A stretch of 35,609 bases of DNA, taken from the NCBI GenBank assembly GCA_024692955.1, contig JAILLW010000042.1, forward strand, positions 1 to 35,609. The letters are read 5' to 3'. Shown piece by piece: positions 25,799 through 34,970 of the stretch. How positions within the stretch are numbered: the first letter of the stretch is position 1; each line of letters opens with the position of its first letter. The position numbers were made by a program, and so were the translations under genes. Under the pieces are notes generated by a model. That model made no database searches. It saw only the letters and a list, made by a program, of their open reading frames with translations, and was not told the origin of the DNA. Source of the DNA: Lachnospiraceae bacterium (GTDB lineage: Bacteria; Bacillota; Clostridia; Lachnospirales; Lachnospiraceae).

Positions 25799-26539
25799 AT
25801 GCTGCGTTTTTACTTTGTGATCACGGTTTCCATATTTCAGATCCTGTATCTGATCTTTATGAGTCATTATATCGACCGTCATTCCGAGAAATACACGGAG
25901 GAATCCCGTTACAGACTGGCCCTTTGGGCATCAGGCGTCATCGAGCGGAATTCCCGGATCAAAACGGAAGGCTACGGTATGGAAAATCTCCCGAAAGAGG
26001 GAGGCTATATGCTCTATCCGAATCATCAGGGAAGGTATGATGCAGTGGGGATCATGCTGACCCATGAAAAACCCGTATCCGTTGTCGTCGACAAGGAGCG
26101 GGCAAAGATCGTACTCCTTAACGAATTCATTTCCCTCGTTCAGGGAAAGCGCCTCGACAAGCACGATATCCGCTCTCAGGTCCAGCTGATCACCGAGATC
26201 TCAAAGGAAGTCTCCGAGGGCCGGCGGTATATTCTTTTCCCGGAAGGCGGCTACGACGATAAACAGAGCAACGCGGTGGATGCGTTTCTTCCCGGTTCCT
26301 TCAAGGCCGCGATCCGCGCGAAGTGCCCCATTGTTCCGGTGGCTCTCATCGATTCCTACCGGCTCTTTACCCGGAATTCCCTGAAGAAGCTGACGACGCA
26401 GGTTCATTATTTAAAGCCGCTCTATTATGAGGATTATAAGGATCTTTCCACAAAAGAGATCGCCGGCCTTGTAAGGTCGACGATCATCAGCAAGATCAGT
26501 GAAGTCACTTCGGAAGATCCCTGTACGCTTACCCTTTAA
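25799..26539 (+). CDS. PlsC-type acyltransferase
   Basis: A 246-residue membrane-associated acyltransferase of the 1-acyl-glycerol-3-phosphate acyltransferase family, probably acting in phospholipid synthesis. An N-terminal hydrophobic helix (about 5-22) is followed by the HX4D catalytic motif (NHQGRYD, H76 and D81) and the FPEGG motif at 147-151. AAGGGGG (about 25789-25795) lies before the ATG. It is transcribed alone, divergent from the sirtuin gene and convergent with the response regulator. The acyl acceptor is not certain from sequence. Confidence 0.88.
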   Translation: MLRFYFVITVSIFQILYLIFMSHYIDRHSEKYTEESRYRLALWASGVIERNSRIKTEGYGMENLPKEGGYMLYPNHQGRYDAVGIMLTHEKPVSVVVDKERAKIVLLNEFISLVQGKRLDKHDIRSQVQLITEISKEVSEGRRYILFPEGGYDDKQSNAVDAFLPGSFKAAIRAKCPIVPVALIDSYRLFTRNSLKKLTTQVHYLKPLYYEDYKDLSTKEIAGLVRSTIISKISEVTSEDPCTLTL

Positions 26540-26568
26540 TCCCTTCCGGAAAAGCGGGAGCGGTTTGA

Positions 26569-27330
26569 TCATTTCGAATGTGTCGTGACATAGTCGGAAT
26601 AGCTCTTCCCGGTATATTTCTTAAAGCATCTCCCGAAATAGTTCGGATCCGGGATTCCTACCTCGGAAGCCGTTAAAAACATCTTAGTTCCCGCCTTCGC
26701 GCATTCGATCGCTTTTTCCATCCTGACCTCGGTCAGGTATTCCACGAAATTCTTTCCGGTATCCTGCTTGAACTTCCGGGAAAGATAACTGGCACTGAAA
26801 CCGAACTCCTGCGCCGTATAGGCAAGATTCAGTTTGGAGTCGCCAAAATGCTCCTCAAGATATTTCCGGATCTGGGAGGTGATATTCTCCGGGTTATCCG
26901 CCTCCTCGGCGGGCTCGCTTTTCGTTTCCTCCCAGTAGTCCCTGCCCTGCTCGATCCTCTCCTTCGCACGTTCGAGAGTCTTCGTGATCTCCTCCCGTAC
27001 CATGGGTTTCAGCATATAATCAAAAACCGGAAGACTCACGCATTTTCTCGCATATTCAAACTGATCGATAGCCGTCATTATGATGATGATAAGATGCGGA
27101 TAGCGTTCCGTGGCTGTCTCGGTAAACTCGATCCCGTTCATAAAGGGCATCGAGATGTCCACGAATGCGATGTCGGGCTTAAGATCGTCGATCACGTTGA
27201 TCGCCTCGATCCCGCTTGCGGCTTCACCGACCACCTCCATATTAAGACTCTCCCACCGGATCGCCGCGCGCATGAGTTTTCGCGCGGACATCTCATCATC
27301 AATGATCATTACCCGGATCTTCCTTGCCAT
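26569..27330 (-). CDS. YesN-type response regulator with AraC DNA-binding domain
   Basis: A 253-residue transcription regulator: an N-terminal receiver domain (IIDDE at 9-13, phosphoacceptor D58 in FVDISMP) and a C-terminal AraC-type double helix-turn-helix (about 155-250, LSRKFKQDTGKNF and GRCFKKYTGKSYSDY). The ATG at 27328-27330 overlaps the 3' end of the sensor kinase gene by 32 bases, so the two are co-translated. The longer frame to 27363 is rejected because it only extends into the kinase gene. It likely controls the adjacent sugar transporter. Confidence 0.94.
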   Translation of the reverse strand: MARKIRVMIIDDEMSARKLMRAAIRWESLNMEVVGEAASGIEAINVIDDLKPDIAFVDISMPFMNGIEFTETATERYPHLIIIIMTAIDQFEYARKCVSLPVFDYMLKPMVREEITKTLERAKERIEQGRDYWEETKSEPAEEADNPENITSQIRKYLEEHFGDSKLNLAYTAQEFGFSASYLSRKFKQDTGKNFVEYLTEVRMEKAIECAKAGTKMFLTASEVGIPDPNYFGRCFKKYTGKSYSDYVTTHSK

Positions 27331-29089
27331 CTTCTTCCTGCCTTTCCGATATGATAAATTCAACTTCCGTATATTCTCCGACCTCGCTGCGGATCTTCAC
27401 CACATCTTCCTTCCCGCACCAGATCCGGACCCTTTCGATAGTTCCCCAGAGTCCGAAACTGCTTTCCGGTCCCTCGTGCTCCACCGGTTTTTCCGGCGAC
27501 AGGCAGCGGTCGATCTGCTCCTGTGTCATTCCGACACCCGTGTCATAAATGATCAGGTGAAGCCGGTCGACTTCGTAACGGGCACTGATCCTTATCAGCC
27601 CCTTTTCTCCCTTCAGCCGGATCCCGTGATAAATGCTGTTCTCAACGACCGGCTGCAGGATCAGTTTCGGGACAATGGTATTCCCGATCTCTTCCGGTAT
27701 GTCATACACATCCTCGATCACATCCCCGTAGCGTAGTTTCTGCAGTGCGAGATAATCGCGTACGATCCGGACTTCCCTTGCCAGTGTGATGGTCCTGTCC
27801 CCTTTGCTCAGGAAATTCCTGTAGAAGCTTCCAAGGGTCTCCAGGGCATCATGAACATTATCCGCGCCGGCATCCAGCGCAAGGTAACTGATGGTTTCCA
27901 GTGAATTATAGAGGAAATGCGGCTTGATCTGCTCCTGAAGGACGCGCAGTTCCGCTCTCCTTATCACTTTTTCGTTCTCGATATTCCTGGTGAACAGATC
28001 GTTTATCCGCTCGACCATGGCATTATAGGTGTCCTTCAGCATCCCGATCTCGTTATCCACGATCGAAGCTTCGATGGGTTCCAGCCGCCCGGCCTCTTTA
28101 TTGCGCTCCATCGCCCGTGTGAGTTCCTTTACCGGATTCGTGACATTCTTCTTTATGAACACACTCGCGATGACAATAAGCATAAGAAAGATCAGGATGA
28201 GGACCATGATCACGCGCACGGTTTCGAACATGACGAAGCCGCTTCCGATCTTTGTGGCGCAGGCAATGATAAGAGGTGTGTCCGGAACATGGCAGTAGGA
28301 GATCATCACTTTGGATACCCCGTCCTGAACCATGGTATGTGTGATGGTCTCCGGACATCCGGCGGGAGGGAGAAAACGCTTAAGAGACTCATCTCCGGAA
28401 AGCACGATCCCGTCTTCCGACATCACGATCATATTCTTCCCGCCCAGCACTTCCAGTTTCCGGTCAAGGCAGACCGTTGAGATGTTCATGAACAGGATCC
28501 CGATCTTTTCCTGCGAAGTGATGTCATTGATCACACGCCCTATGCTCATAAAGGGAACTCCGTTGTTTCGTCTGATCGCACCGTTTCCGTTTATCGAAAT
28601 GACCGATGCCCCCCTTCTTTCGAGGATCTCACGAAGCCATTCCTCTTCCTTTCTCCTGTCCTCATCGATCAGATACTTATCATGACTGGAATTAATGTAA
28701 TGACCGTCATTTCGAAAGACAAAGACCGAGTCCACCATGGTGGTCACATTCAGGATATTCAGGATGCTGTACCGCGTGCTCCTCTTAAATCCGCCGTCGA
28801 GCTCCCCGCGCTCCGCAGACAGATATTTTACCACGCCCTTATCCATCATGATAAGGCGTGACAGTTCCTTATATCTGCCGATCTCCGCGAGGACTCCGTC
28901 CTCCAGCGTGGTGAGCGTTCTCTCGGCTTCCCCTTTGATATTCTTGATCCGCTCCTGCCGCACCAGATAGAGTACGGCGAAAAAGAACGAGCATGCCATA
29001 ACAAGGACCATCAGAAAGGTGATCGCCCTTAATCCCGTGACCAGAGAGTGTCTTTTATTGCTTTTTTGACGGGACCGTTCCTTTTTCAT
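27299..29089 (-). CDS. YesM-type sensor histidine kinase
   Basis: A 596-residue membrane sensor. Membrane helices at about 22-43 and 290-312 bracket an extracellular sensing region of about 245 residues; HAMP follows (about 312-365), then the His_kinase domain with the phosphorylated H391 in KPHFLYNSLETISYL, and an ATPase domain (VVENSIYHG, later DTGVGM). This is the YesM/LytS-like class that pairs with AraC-type regulators next to sugar ABC transporters. No separate Shine-Dalgarno sequence sits at normal spacing: AAAGG abuts the ATG directly. Confidence 0.94.
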   Translation of the reverse strand: MKKERSRQKSNKRHSLVTGLRAITFLMVLVMACSFFFAVLYLVRQERIKNIKGEAERTLTTLEDGVLAEIGRYKELSRLIMMDKGVVKYLSAERGELDGGFKRSTRYSILNILNVTTMVDSVFVFRNDGHYINSSHDKYLIDEDRRKEEEWLREILERRGASVISINGNGAIRRNNGVPFMSIGRVINDITSQEKIGILFMNISTVCLDRKLEVLGGKNMIVMSEDGIVLSGDESLKRFLPPAGCPETITHTMVQDGVSKVMISYCHVPDTPLIIACATKIGSGFVMFETVRVIMVLILIFLMLIVIASVFIKKNVTNPVKELTRAMERNKEAGRLEPIEASIVDNEIGMLKDTYNAMVERINDLFTRNIENEKVIRRAELRVLQEQIKPHFLYNSLETISYLALDAGADNVHDALETLGSFYRNFLSKGDRTITLAREVRIVRDYLALQKLRYGDVIEDVYDIPEEIGNTIVPKLILQPVVENSIYHGIRLKGEKGLIRISARYEVDRLHLIIYDTGVGMTQEQIDRCLSPEKPVEHEGPESSFGLWGTIERVRIWCGKEDVVKIRSEVGEYTEVEFIISERQEEDGKEDPGNDH

Positions 29090-29096
29090 CCTTTAG

Positions 29097-29125
29097 ATGA
29101 TAGCATTTATTCTTCCATAAAGCAA
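29097..29125 (-). promoter_or_regulatory. Promoter of the kinase-regulator pair, fused to the upstream terminator
   Basis: Minus strand: -35 TTGCTT (29120-29125), 17-base spacer, -10 TATCAT (29097-29102) with an upstream TG (extended -10). The -35 TT comes from the T-run of the permease terminator. Start falls about 1 base before the ATG at 29089. Confidence 0.5.
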
Positions 29126-29154
29126 AAAAGGAGACCGTCTTTCGACGATCTCCT
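29124..29154 (-). terminator. Terminator of the sugar ABC transporter operon
   Basis: Stem AGGAGA..GTC/GAC..TCTCCT (29129-29139 and 29144-29154) with loop TTTC, followed on the minus strand by a run of six T (29124-29129). It lies 37 bases after the stop of the second permease gene. Confidence 0.85.
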
Positions 29155-29191
29155 GCGAAATGAATCGGATTCCGGTTCCGGCAGATGCGGA

Positions 29192-30112
29192 TCAGCCTTT
29201 CACCGCGCCTACCATGAAGCTTTCCTGGATACGTCTGCTCATGAAGACGTATACGAAAAGCATCGGGAATGTGGCAAGTACAAGTCCCGCACCGACAAGG
29301 CCCCAGTCGGTAATATTGCTGCCTTTCAGGTTGGAAACGAATACGGGCAGCGTATAATGAGGCTCATCTCCGAAAACACTCGCGAACATGAACTCGTTCC
29401 AGCACTGCAGGAAGATATAGATACCCATCGTAGCAAGTGCAGGCTTCATCAGCGGGCAGATGATGTGGAAGAAGATCCCCCAGGATCCGCATCCGTCGAT
29501 GCAGGCGGATTCATCCAGTTCCTTTGGTATATCATTCATGAAGCCCGTACAGACCATGATCGCCATCGACACGGAAAAGGCCGCGTAGGGGATGATCAGG
29601 GATGCGTGGCTTCTCAGGATGCCCATCTTGCTGAAAGAAGAATAGATCGGATACAGCGCAACGTGCATCGGGATCGTGATACCAAGCATAAAGATGCTGT
29701 TCAGGGTATTGCTCCCTCTCCATACGATCCTCGTGATCGCATAGGTAGCCATCAGAGCAGCCACCAGTGAAATAATGATCGTAAGCGCGGCTACAAGGAC
29801 ACTGTTGGAAAAGCACTTCTCGATTCCGCCGTTGGCGAAGAAATGCCTTACCGCCGGCTTACCGGTCTTTTTGCCGAGTCCGAACACTCTCCCGTAGTTG
29901 CTCCAGAGCCATTCCTTCGGAAGACCGATCACGTTGGTTCCTGTGATCTCCTTAGAACTCTTCAGTGAAAAAGTAAACAGATAATACAGCGGGAAAAGGT
30001 CGATCAGAAGCCAGAGGACAAGTCCGACATAGATCAGAGCCTCGACGAACTTATTCGTTTTCTTCACGCTGTACATTTCGGGTTCGAATGAAATTGCGCT
30101 ATTTTTTGCCAT
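29192..30112 (-). CDS. Sugar ABC transporter permease (MalG-like, CUT1)
   Basis: Second membrane subunit of a CUT1-type carbohydrate importer. The 306 residues carry about six membrane helices and the ATPase-contacting EAA-type loop (ELDESACIDGCGSWGIFFHI, about 201-220). Its start overlaps the end of the first permease by 14 bases. No ATPase gene is in the window, so a shared MsmX/UgpC-type ATPase encoded elsewhere is likely. Confidence 0.93.
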   Translation of the reverse strand: MAKNSAISFEPEMYSVKKTNKFVEALIYVGLVLWLLIDLFPLYYLFTFSLKSSKEITGTNVIGLPKEWLWSNYGRVFGLGKKTGKPAVRHFFANGGIEKCFSNSVLVAALTIIISLVAALMATYAITRIVWRGSNTLNSIFMLGITIPMHVALYPIYSSFSKMGILRSHASLIIPYAAFSVSMAIMVCTGFMNDIPKELDESACIDGCGSWGIFFHIICPLMKPALATMGIYIFLQCWNEFMFASVFGDEPHYTLPVFVSNLKGSNITDWGLVGAGLVLATFPMLFVYVFMSRRIQESFMVGAVKG

Positions 30113-30992
30113 AAAGATCTCTCTCCTTAAACATCCAGTTGATAAGGATCGCGAAGAAGAAGCACATGATGATCATGATCACGGCGATCGCACTCGCGAT
30201 ACCACCCGCATTGTGAAAAGCGTACCGAACAAGCAGAAGGCTCGGAACCTTATAGGAACAGTTATAGGCATCCTTTGCGAATACCTTGATCAGGTCGTAG
30301 GACTTCAGCGATCCGGTGATCGCGAAGATGATGCTGACCTTGATGATCGGCTTGATGGTCGGGATCACGACGTAGCGGTTCACCTGGCCGCGGGTCGCGC
30401 CGTCAAGCATGGCTGCTTCGCGGAGTTCGGGGGATACACCCTTGATCCCGGCATACATAAGGAGCATATGATAGCCGACATACTGCCAGATCGTCGGGAT
30501 GAACACGGCAAGAAGCGCCGTCTTCGGATCTCCGAGGAGTCCCGCCGGAGGAAGCTTGTCAGCCATATTCAGCCATTCAAAGGTCTTTGTCACAAGACCG
30601 TAAATGGGATTGTATATTTTTTCCCACAGCATACCGATTACAACCGCGGAGATCAGGACCGGCGTAAAGTATACAGAGAGATAGAAACGTTCACCTTTAA
30701 TCCCGTTACCCAGCATGAGCGCAAGCCCGAGGGCCAGCGGCAGCTGGATGAATACGGACAATGCTGCGAGGATCAGCGCGTTGATAACGGCTTTTCCGAA
30801 ATCATATTGTGAATTAAAAAGATCTTTGTAATTCTGGAGCCCGACGAAATTCCCCGGCTCCGTGAAGGATCTGTATTCAAACATACTGTGGTGGACCGAG
30901 GCGATGATAGGCCAGACCAGGATTCCTACGAACAACACCAGGGCCGGAAGCAGAAATAGAAAAATCGTAAGATGTTTGTGTCTTCTGTGCAT
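30099..30992 (-). CDS. Sugar ABC transporter permease (MalF-like, CUT1)
   Basis: First membrane subunit of the same importer. The 297 residues have about six membrane helices; the EAA loop reads REAAMLDGATRGQVNRYVVI near 191-210. It is separated from the binding-protein gene by a 114-base gap holding a strong hairpin, and overlaps the second permease gene. The preferred sugar cannot be told from the sequence; the xylanase elsewhere in the window makes xylo-oligosaccharides a reasonable guess. Confidence 0.93.
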   Translation of the reverse strand: MHRRHKHLTIFLFLLPALVLFVGILVWPIIASVHHSMFEYRSFTEPGNFVGLQNYKDLFNSQYDFGKAVINALILAALSVFIQLPLALGLALMLGNGIKGERFYLSVYFTPVLISAVVIGMLWEKIYNPIYGLVTKTFEWLNMADKLPPAGLLGDPKTALLAVFIPTIWQYVGYHMLLMYAGIKGVSPELREAAMLDGATRGQVNRYVVIPTIKPIIKVSIIFAITGSLKSYDLIKVFAKDAYNCSYKVPSLLLVRYAFHNAGGIASAIAVIMIIMCFFFAILINWMFKERDLYGKK

Positions 30993-31033
30993 GATCTTTT
31001 CCTTCCGTTCTTGGGAACAGTATTTCTCATAAA

Positions 31034-31076
31034 AGCGGCCTCTCCCATCCTCATTGGGAGAAAGGGAAAGGCCGCT
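31034..31076 (-). terminator. Intercistronic hairpin, probable partial terminator
   Basis: Stem AGCGGCC/GGCCGCT (31034-31040 and 31070-31076) topped by TCTCCC/GGGAGA (31041-31046 and 31056-31061), followed on the minus strand by TTTTATG. Located after the binding-protein stop and before the permeases; expected to raise binding-protein mRNA over permease mRNA. Confidence 0.7.
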
Positions 31077-31106
31077 GATTGTGTTACTTAAAGGACCTGA
31101 CTATTA

Positions 31107-32510
31107 CTATCTGATAGCGCCTGCAAGTTCAGAGATGAAGCCTGCACCGTCAAGCTCTTTACCGTATACCTTAGCTACAGCGTCAAGATAGGGATCCTTG
31201 TCAACTGCGCTCATAGCGGTATCACCGAAGAGTACATAGGAGTCAGCGTTTGCGCAGATCTCAGATACGGTCTGGGTCAGAGGATTGATCGAGCTGGTAT
31301 CGCCGTAAGGGATCCATGCAGGAAGTCCGCAACCATCGAGGTAACCATAGTGGCAGATCAGCTTTCCGAGCTCAGCTGCATACTCAGCTGCAACTTCAGC
31401 ATTCGGGGAAGAAGCGGTAACTGCAAGGGTATCCGAAGGACCACCGATGAGCTGTCCAAGCTTGGACTTGCTGGAATCGATTACAGGGAACTCGGTAACC
31501 TTAACTTTAGGAAGGAACTCAGCGTCGTTTGCGAAGTCAGCGCAGTTCCAGGTACCGTTCTGATAGAAAGCGGTTCTTCCGGCCATGAAGTTAGCCTTAA
31601 CATCGTCGTTCGGAAGAGAAGCGCCGGCAGGATCAAAGTAACCCTTGTCGATCATTTCCTGGAAAGTATCAACAGCCTTTGCAACGTCAGGGTTGTCATA
31701 GGAAGCTCTTCCAAGGAAGATGTCGTTCAGAGCGTCAGCACCGATGCTCTTCTCGATGATGGGCTCAAGATACTCGGTAACGCACCAGGTCTCGCCGCCT
31801 GCACATCCGAAAGGAATGATGCCTGCTGCTACAAGGTCGTCACAGCACTTGATGAGTTCGTCATAGTTCTCGGGAACCTTATCCCATCCTGCCTGAGCAA
31901 GGAGATCCATGTTTGCGAACAGAGCAACGATGTTCATGGTCGTAGGAACACCATAGTGCTTGCCGTCATAGGTGGTGTTGCCGAGCATGCTCTCAGGAAG
32001 CTCATCGGAGTACTTCGCAAGAACATCATCGAGGCAGTATACACGACCCTGATTTACGAAATCGCCAAGGAATGCGCAGGACCAGGTGAAGAAGATGTCA
32101 GGAAGACCTTCGCCGGATGCCATTGCAGCAATGATCTTGGTCTTGTAAGCTTCGTTCTCGATCGCTTCCCACTCAAGAGTGATGTTGGGATACTTTTCTT
32201 CCATCTCAGCGATCGCTGCTTCGTAAGCGTGACGGTTGGAGTCACCTTCGGTAGCGATACACCACATGGTCAGGGTAACAGGCTCGTCGGAAGCAGGAGC
32301 TTCAACTTCGGCAGTATCAGCCGGAGCTTCATCAGTAGCAGCGGTATCGGTCGTTGCAGCCGTATCGGTCGTTGCAGCCGTGTCGGTCGTAGCCGTATCG
32401 GCAGCGGACGTATCCGTGCTGGCCGGAGCGGTATTGCCGCTTCCGCAGGCAACGAGCGAAAGTACCATTACTCCCGCAAGTAACGTTGAAACAAGTCGTT
32501 TCATTTTCAT
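31107..32510 (-). CDS. Sugar-binding lipoprotein of the CUT1 importer
   Basis: Extracellular solute-binding protein that feeds the two permeases. The 467 residues begin with a lipoprotein signal (VLSLVACGSGN) whose lipidated Cys is C22. A low-complexity Thr/Asp/Ala linker follows (about 28-72, with TDTAAT repeats), then the SBP family 1 fold (VTLTMWCIATEGDSN onward). GGAGG at about 32517-32521 sits 6 bases before the ATG. First gene of the transporter operon; probably the most highly expressed. Confidence 0.94.
   Translation of the reverse strand: MKMKRLVSTLLAGVMVLSLVACGSGNTAPASTDTSAADTATTDTAATTDTAATTDTAATDEAPADTAEVEAPASDEPVTLTMWCIATEGDSNRHAYEAAIAEMEEKYPNITLEWEAIENEAYKTKIIAAMASGEGLPDIFFTWSCAFLGDFVNQGRVYCLDDVLAKYSDELPESMLGNTTYDGKHYGVPTTMNIVALFANMDLLAQAGWDKVPENYDELIKCCDDLVAAGIIPFGCAGGETWCVTEYLEPIIEKSIGADALNDIFLGRASYDNPDVAKAVDTFQEMIDKGYFDPAGASLPNDDVKANFMAGRTAFYQNGTWNCADFANDAEFLPKVKVTEFPVIDSSKSKLGQLIGGPSDTLAVTASSPNAEVAAEYAAELGKLICHYGYLDGCGLPAWIPYGDTSSINPLTQTVSEICANADSYVLFGDTAMSAVDKDPYLDAVAKVYGKELDGAGFISELAGAIR
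32338..32400. repeat. 18-base tandem repeats in the lipoprotein linker
   Basis: About three near-identical 18-base units (GCAGCCGTATCGGTCGTT on the plus strand) encode the TDTAAT peptide repeats between lipid anchor and binding domain. The copy number may vary by slippage. Confidence 0.75.
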
Positions 32511-32537
32511 AATATACCTCCTTTGTGTATATGTTTC

Positions 32538-32590
32538 GGCGGCTTTGCCGCCTGATCGATCACAGTCGCTTCGCGCTGTTGATCCACACT
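32538..32590 (-). promoter_or_regulatory. Structured leader of the binding-protein gene
   Basis: Two hairpins precede the ribosome site: GGCGGC-TTT-GCCGCC (32538-32552) and a bulged GATCA-CAG/CTGTTGATC stem (about 32557-32585). No convincing -10/-35 pair was found further up; the AT-rich stretch 32595-32660 is the likely promoter region. Confidence 0.45.
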
Positions 32591-32671
32591 ACATGTTTTA
32601 ATATATCGAAAACAAAATATGAACGGAATGTAAATATTTTACTTCCAAAAGCATTTTTTTTACTTCTGAAC

Positions 32672-32700
32672 AAAAAAATCACACTGACGTGTGATTTTTT
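32672..32700. terminator. Terminator after the chemoreceptor gene
   Basis: ATCACAC-TGAC-GTGTGAT (32678-32695) with A-runs on one side and T-runs on the other; works on both strands. It lies about 110 bases after the chemoreceptor stop and upstream of the binding-protein leader. Confidence 0.85.
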
Positions 32701-32809
32701 GTGCATTTTTCAGCCTGTCGGGCTTTTACAGTTCATAGACACCGTCCCATCTCCGGTCAACTCCTCCGGCCGCGAAGTCAGAGGCCTTCAGAAGCCGCCT
32801 TTGACGAAA

Positions 32810-34801
32810 CTATACGTTAAATCTTCCGGTCGTCTCCTGCAGGGATGAGATGCTGTCCATTACTTCTCTGGTTTCCGCGGATACATTTTCACTGGAGGAA
32901 GTAATGCTCTGCATATTGCTCGAGATATCACGTACGGCCGCATCCAGATCACTCTGCGCTTCATCGATGGAAGCAAGGACATTATTGATGTCTTCGACGG
33001 CAGCACGAAGGTTCTTCGCGCCTTCTCCCAGCTCTTTGCTCACATTTCCATAATATCCGGCATCCTCCAGATAGTTGCCGGCCAGAGTTTCCAGATTGTC
33101 ATAATCGCGAAGAACGTCCTCTGTCAGGAAGCCGATGATCTGTTCACTGACTTTGGAAAGCGCCTGAATGTTGGTCGTAACTTCCTTTGTCAGGCCGTTT
33201 ACCTTGTCGATTTCGCTACCGGTAGTGCTCGCAAGACTGTTGATCTCATCCGCGACCACGGCAAATCCTCTTCCCGCTTCGCCGGCTCTCGCAGCTTCGA
33301 TCGAAGCGTTTAAGGCAAGCAGATTTGTCTGGCTCGCGATACTCTGGATCGCATCGGCCACATCCATGATCTGTTCGATCACCATAACGCCCTTGATGGC
33401 GCTCTCCAGTTCTTCCTGGGTTCTGTGCGTCACATCCACGGCATGATTCTTGTGATTCAGGATCTCGGGAACCATGGCCTCGACTCTGTTGATGATCTCG
33501 GCGGTCTTGTCATTCATGCTGCGGGTATCTTCGGCGAAAGTATCGGCAGCGGAGGTAACGTTTCCGCAGATGTCGCTGATGGAACGAATGCTCTCGGTCT
33601 GGGAGCCGATCCCGGATTCGGTACGCTGCATCGCCTCATTGATATCGGAAATGCTGTTGCTGATATCATCGATCTTATCCGTGGTGGAAAGCATTCTGTC
33701 CTTGATGGTCTGGGACTCGGACTGGGTTTTGTGGATCGCGTCGATGAACCTCGTCTCCATCTCATTCATCAGATACTCAATCTCTTCCACTTCGGATCTG
33801 TTTGTCGAAGAAGCCTCTTCTCCGATGATCTTCTCATTGATGAAAGTCTTCATCTTTTCCATGGGGGCAAGCTGTCCCCTGATAAGAGGCGTCATGATCA
33901 GGATGGCGGCCACGATCGCCACCAGAGCGATTACGGCCGAGAGCAGTATGAGCTTATTCGTATTGCCAGCCACATTTGATTTGGGAAGGGCAAGCCCGAG
34001 GCTCCAGCCGCAGCTTTCTATTGCGGAGGTAACAAAGTAATTGGCCTCTCCGTCATAGTCTTTGGCAAGTACGATCGAGGATCCCGGTGAAGTTACAAGA
34101 TTACTGATATCTCCCATAACCTCCGATACCGCGACAGCCGTATCCTCTCCGGGCATATAATCGGTATTCTCATGCATTACGTAGTTGCCGGAAGAATCGA
34201 TCAGGAAACCGTATTCACCGTTCTCATAGGGGATACTGTTCACGATGTTCGTAATGTAGTCAAGGGTAAAGTCGGCTCCGAGGACACCCGCCAGTTCTCC
34301 GTTCCGATATACGGGGGAGGCAATGGTGATACACATCCCGCCGATCAGGACATCCATATAGGGGTCCGTTACGATCGTGGTGCCCGCAGCCTTGGCAGCT
34401 TTGTACCACCCCCTTGCTGTAGGATCGTATCCCTCCGGGGTCTCAGCCTCGGGATCCGTCTGAATGAACATTTTGTCCTCGGTTCCGTAATAGAGGTTCA
34501 GGAGCTCACTCCTTCCCTCGGACTCGGTCGTAACGATATACTGCATATTTTCGGCAGTATACTGAGTGTCGCCCAGCGCCTTTAAAGATGCGGCAGCCGC
34601 AATATTGAGTCCTCTTTCCAATTCGATCCAGCTGTTGATGGAATTCGCGTACTTGTCAGCACTGATCTGCTCTTCCTTTGCCAGATGTCCGGTCAGCGTC
34701 CTGCTTGACGTGCTGACTATGATCGCAGTGGAAATGAGCATCACAGCGATCAGAATGATGATGACTGCGGCAGTAAGTTTTCCTACTATTGATTTCTTCA
34801 A
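32810..34801 (-). CDS. Methyl-accepting chemotaxis protein with dCache sensor, TTG start
   Basis: Transmembrane chemoreceptor of 663 residues. Membrane helices at about 10-30 and 282-304 enclose a dCache periplasmic-type domain; the cytoplasmic part is a methyl-accepting coiled coil with the signalling tip [20 protein letters not shown] (488-507). The dCache domain has Y125, R130, W132, Y133, Y148 and D177, spaced as in amino-acid-binding dCache domains, so amino acids rather than sugars are the likely ligand. The start is TTG at 34799-34801 with GGGAGGGG about 7 bases upstream. Single-gene unit. Confidence 0.95.
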   Translation of the reverse strand: MKKSIVGKLTAAVIIILIAVMLISTAIIVSTSSRTLTGHLAKEEQISADKYANSINSWIELERGLNIAAAASLKALGDTQYTAENMQYIVTTESEGRSELLNLYYGTEDKMFIQTDPEAETPEGYDPTARGWYKAAKAAGTTIVTDPYMDVLIGGMCITIASPVYRNGELAGVLGADFTLDYITNIVNSIPYENGEYGFLIDSSGNYVMHENTDYMPGEDTAVAVSEVMGDISNLVTSPGSSIVLAKDYDGEANYFVTSAIESCGWSLGLALPKSNVAGNTNKLILLSAVIALVAIVAAILIMTPLIRGQLAPMEKMKTFINEKIIGEEASSTNRSEVEEIEYLMNEMETRFIDAIHKTQSESQTIKDRMLSTTDKIDDISNSISDINEAMQRTESGIGSQTESIRSISDICGNVTSAADTFAEDTRSMNDKTAEIINRVEAMVPEILNHKNHAVDVTHRTQEELESAIKGVMVIEQIMDVADAIQSIASQTNLLALNASIEAARAGEAGRGFAVVADEINSLASTTGSEIDKVNGLTKEVTTNIQALSKVSEQIIGFLTEDVLRDYDNLETLAGNYLEDAGYYGNVSKELGEGAKNLRAAVEDINNVLASIDEAQSDLDAAVRDISSNMQSITSSSENVSAETREVMDSISSLQETTGRFNV

Positions 34802-34840
34802 TGTTTTCCCCTCCCATATAACAGGTTATTTGCGAAATAC

Positions 34841-34849
34841 ATTATATCA
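34841..34849 (-). promoter_or_regulatory. Extended -10 promoter of the chemoreceptor gene
   Basis: Minus strand TG-A-TATAAT (34841-34849); no good -35 at 17 bases. Start near 34834, about 33 bases before the TTG start. Confidence 0.55.
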
Positions 34850-34864
34850 CATCATGGAAAATGT

Positions 34865-34894
34865 AAAAGCCCCAAAACTGAGTTTGAGGCTTTT
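34865..34894 (-). terminator. Terminator of the rRNA/tRNA transcript
   Basis: Stem with arms AAAAGCC..AAAC and GTTT..GGCTTTT (34865-34878 and 34882-34894), directly after tRNA-Cys on the minus strand and followed by T-rich sequence. Confidence 0.8.
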
Positions 34895-34899
34895 CTTCG

Positions 34900-34970
34900 A
34901 GGTGCTGAACGGATTTGAACCGATGATCAGGGAGTTGCAGTCCCACGCCTTACCACTTGGCTACAGCACC
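34900..34970 (-). tRNA. tRNA-Cys (anticodon GCA)
   Basis: 71 bases. Acceptor arms GGTGCTG (34964-34970) and CAGCACC (34901-34907) pair; discriminator T; anticodon loop CTGCAAC gives GCA; the T-arm has GGTTCAAATCC. The 3' CCA is not encoded. Last gene of the rRNA transcript before its terminator. Confidence 0.93.
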
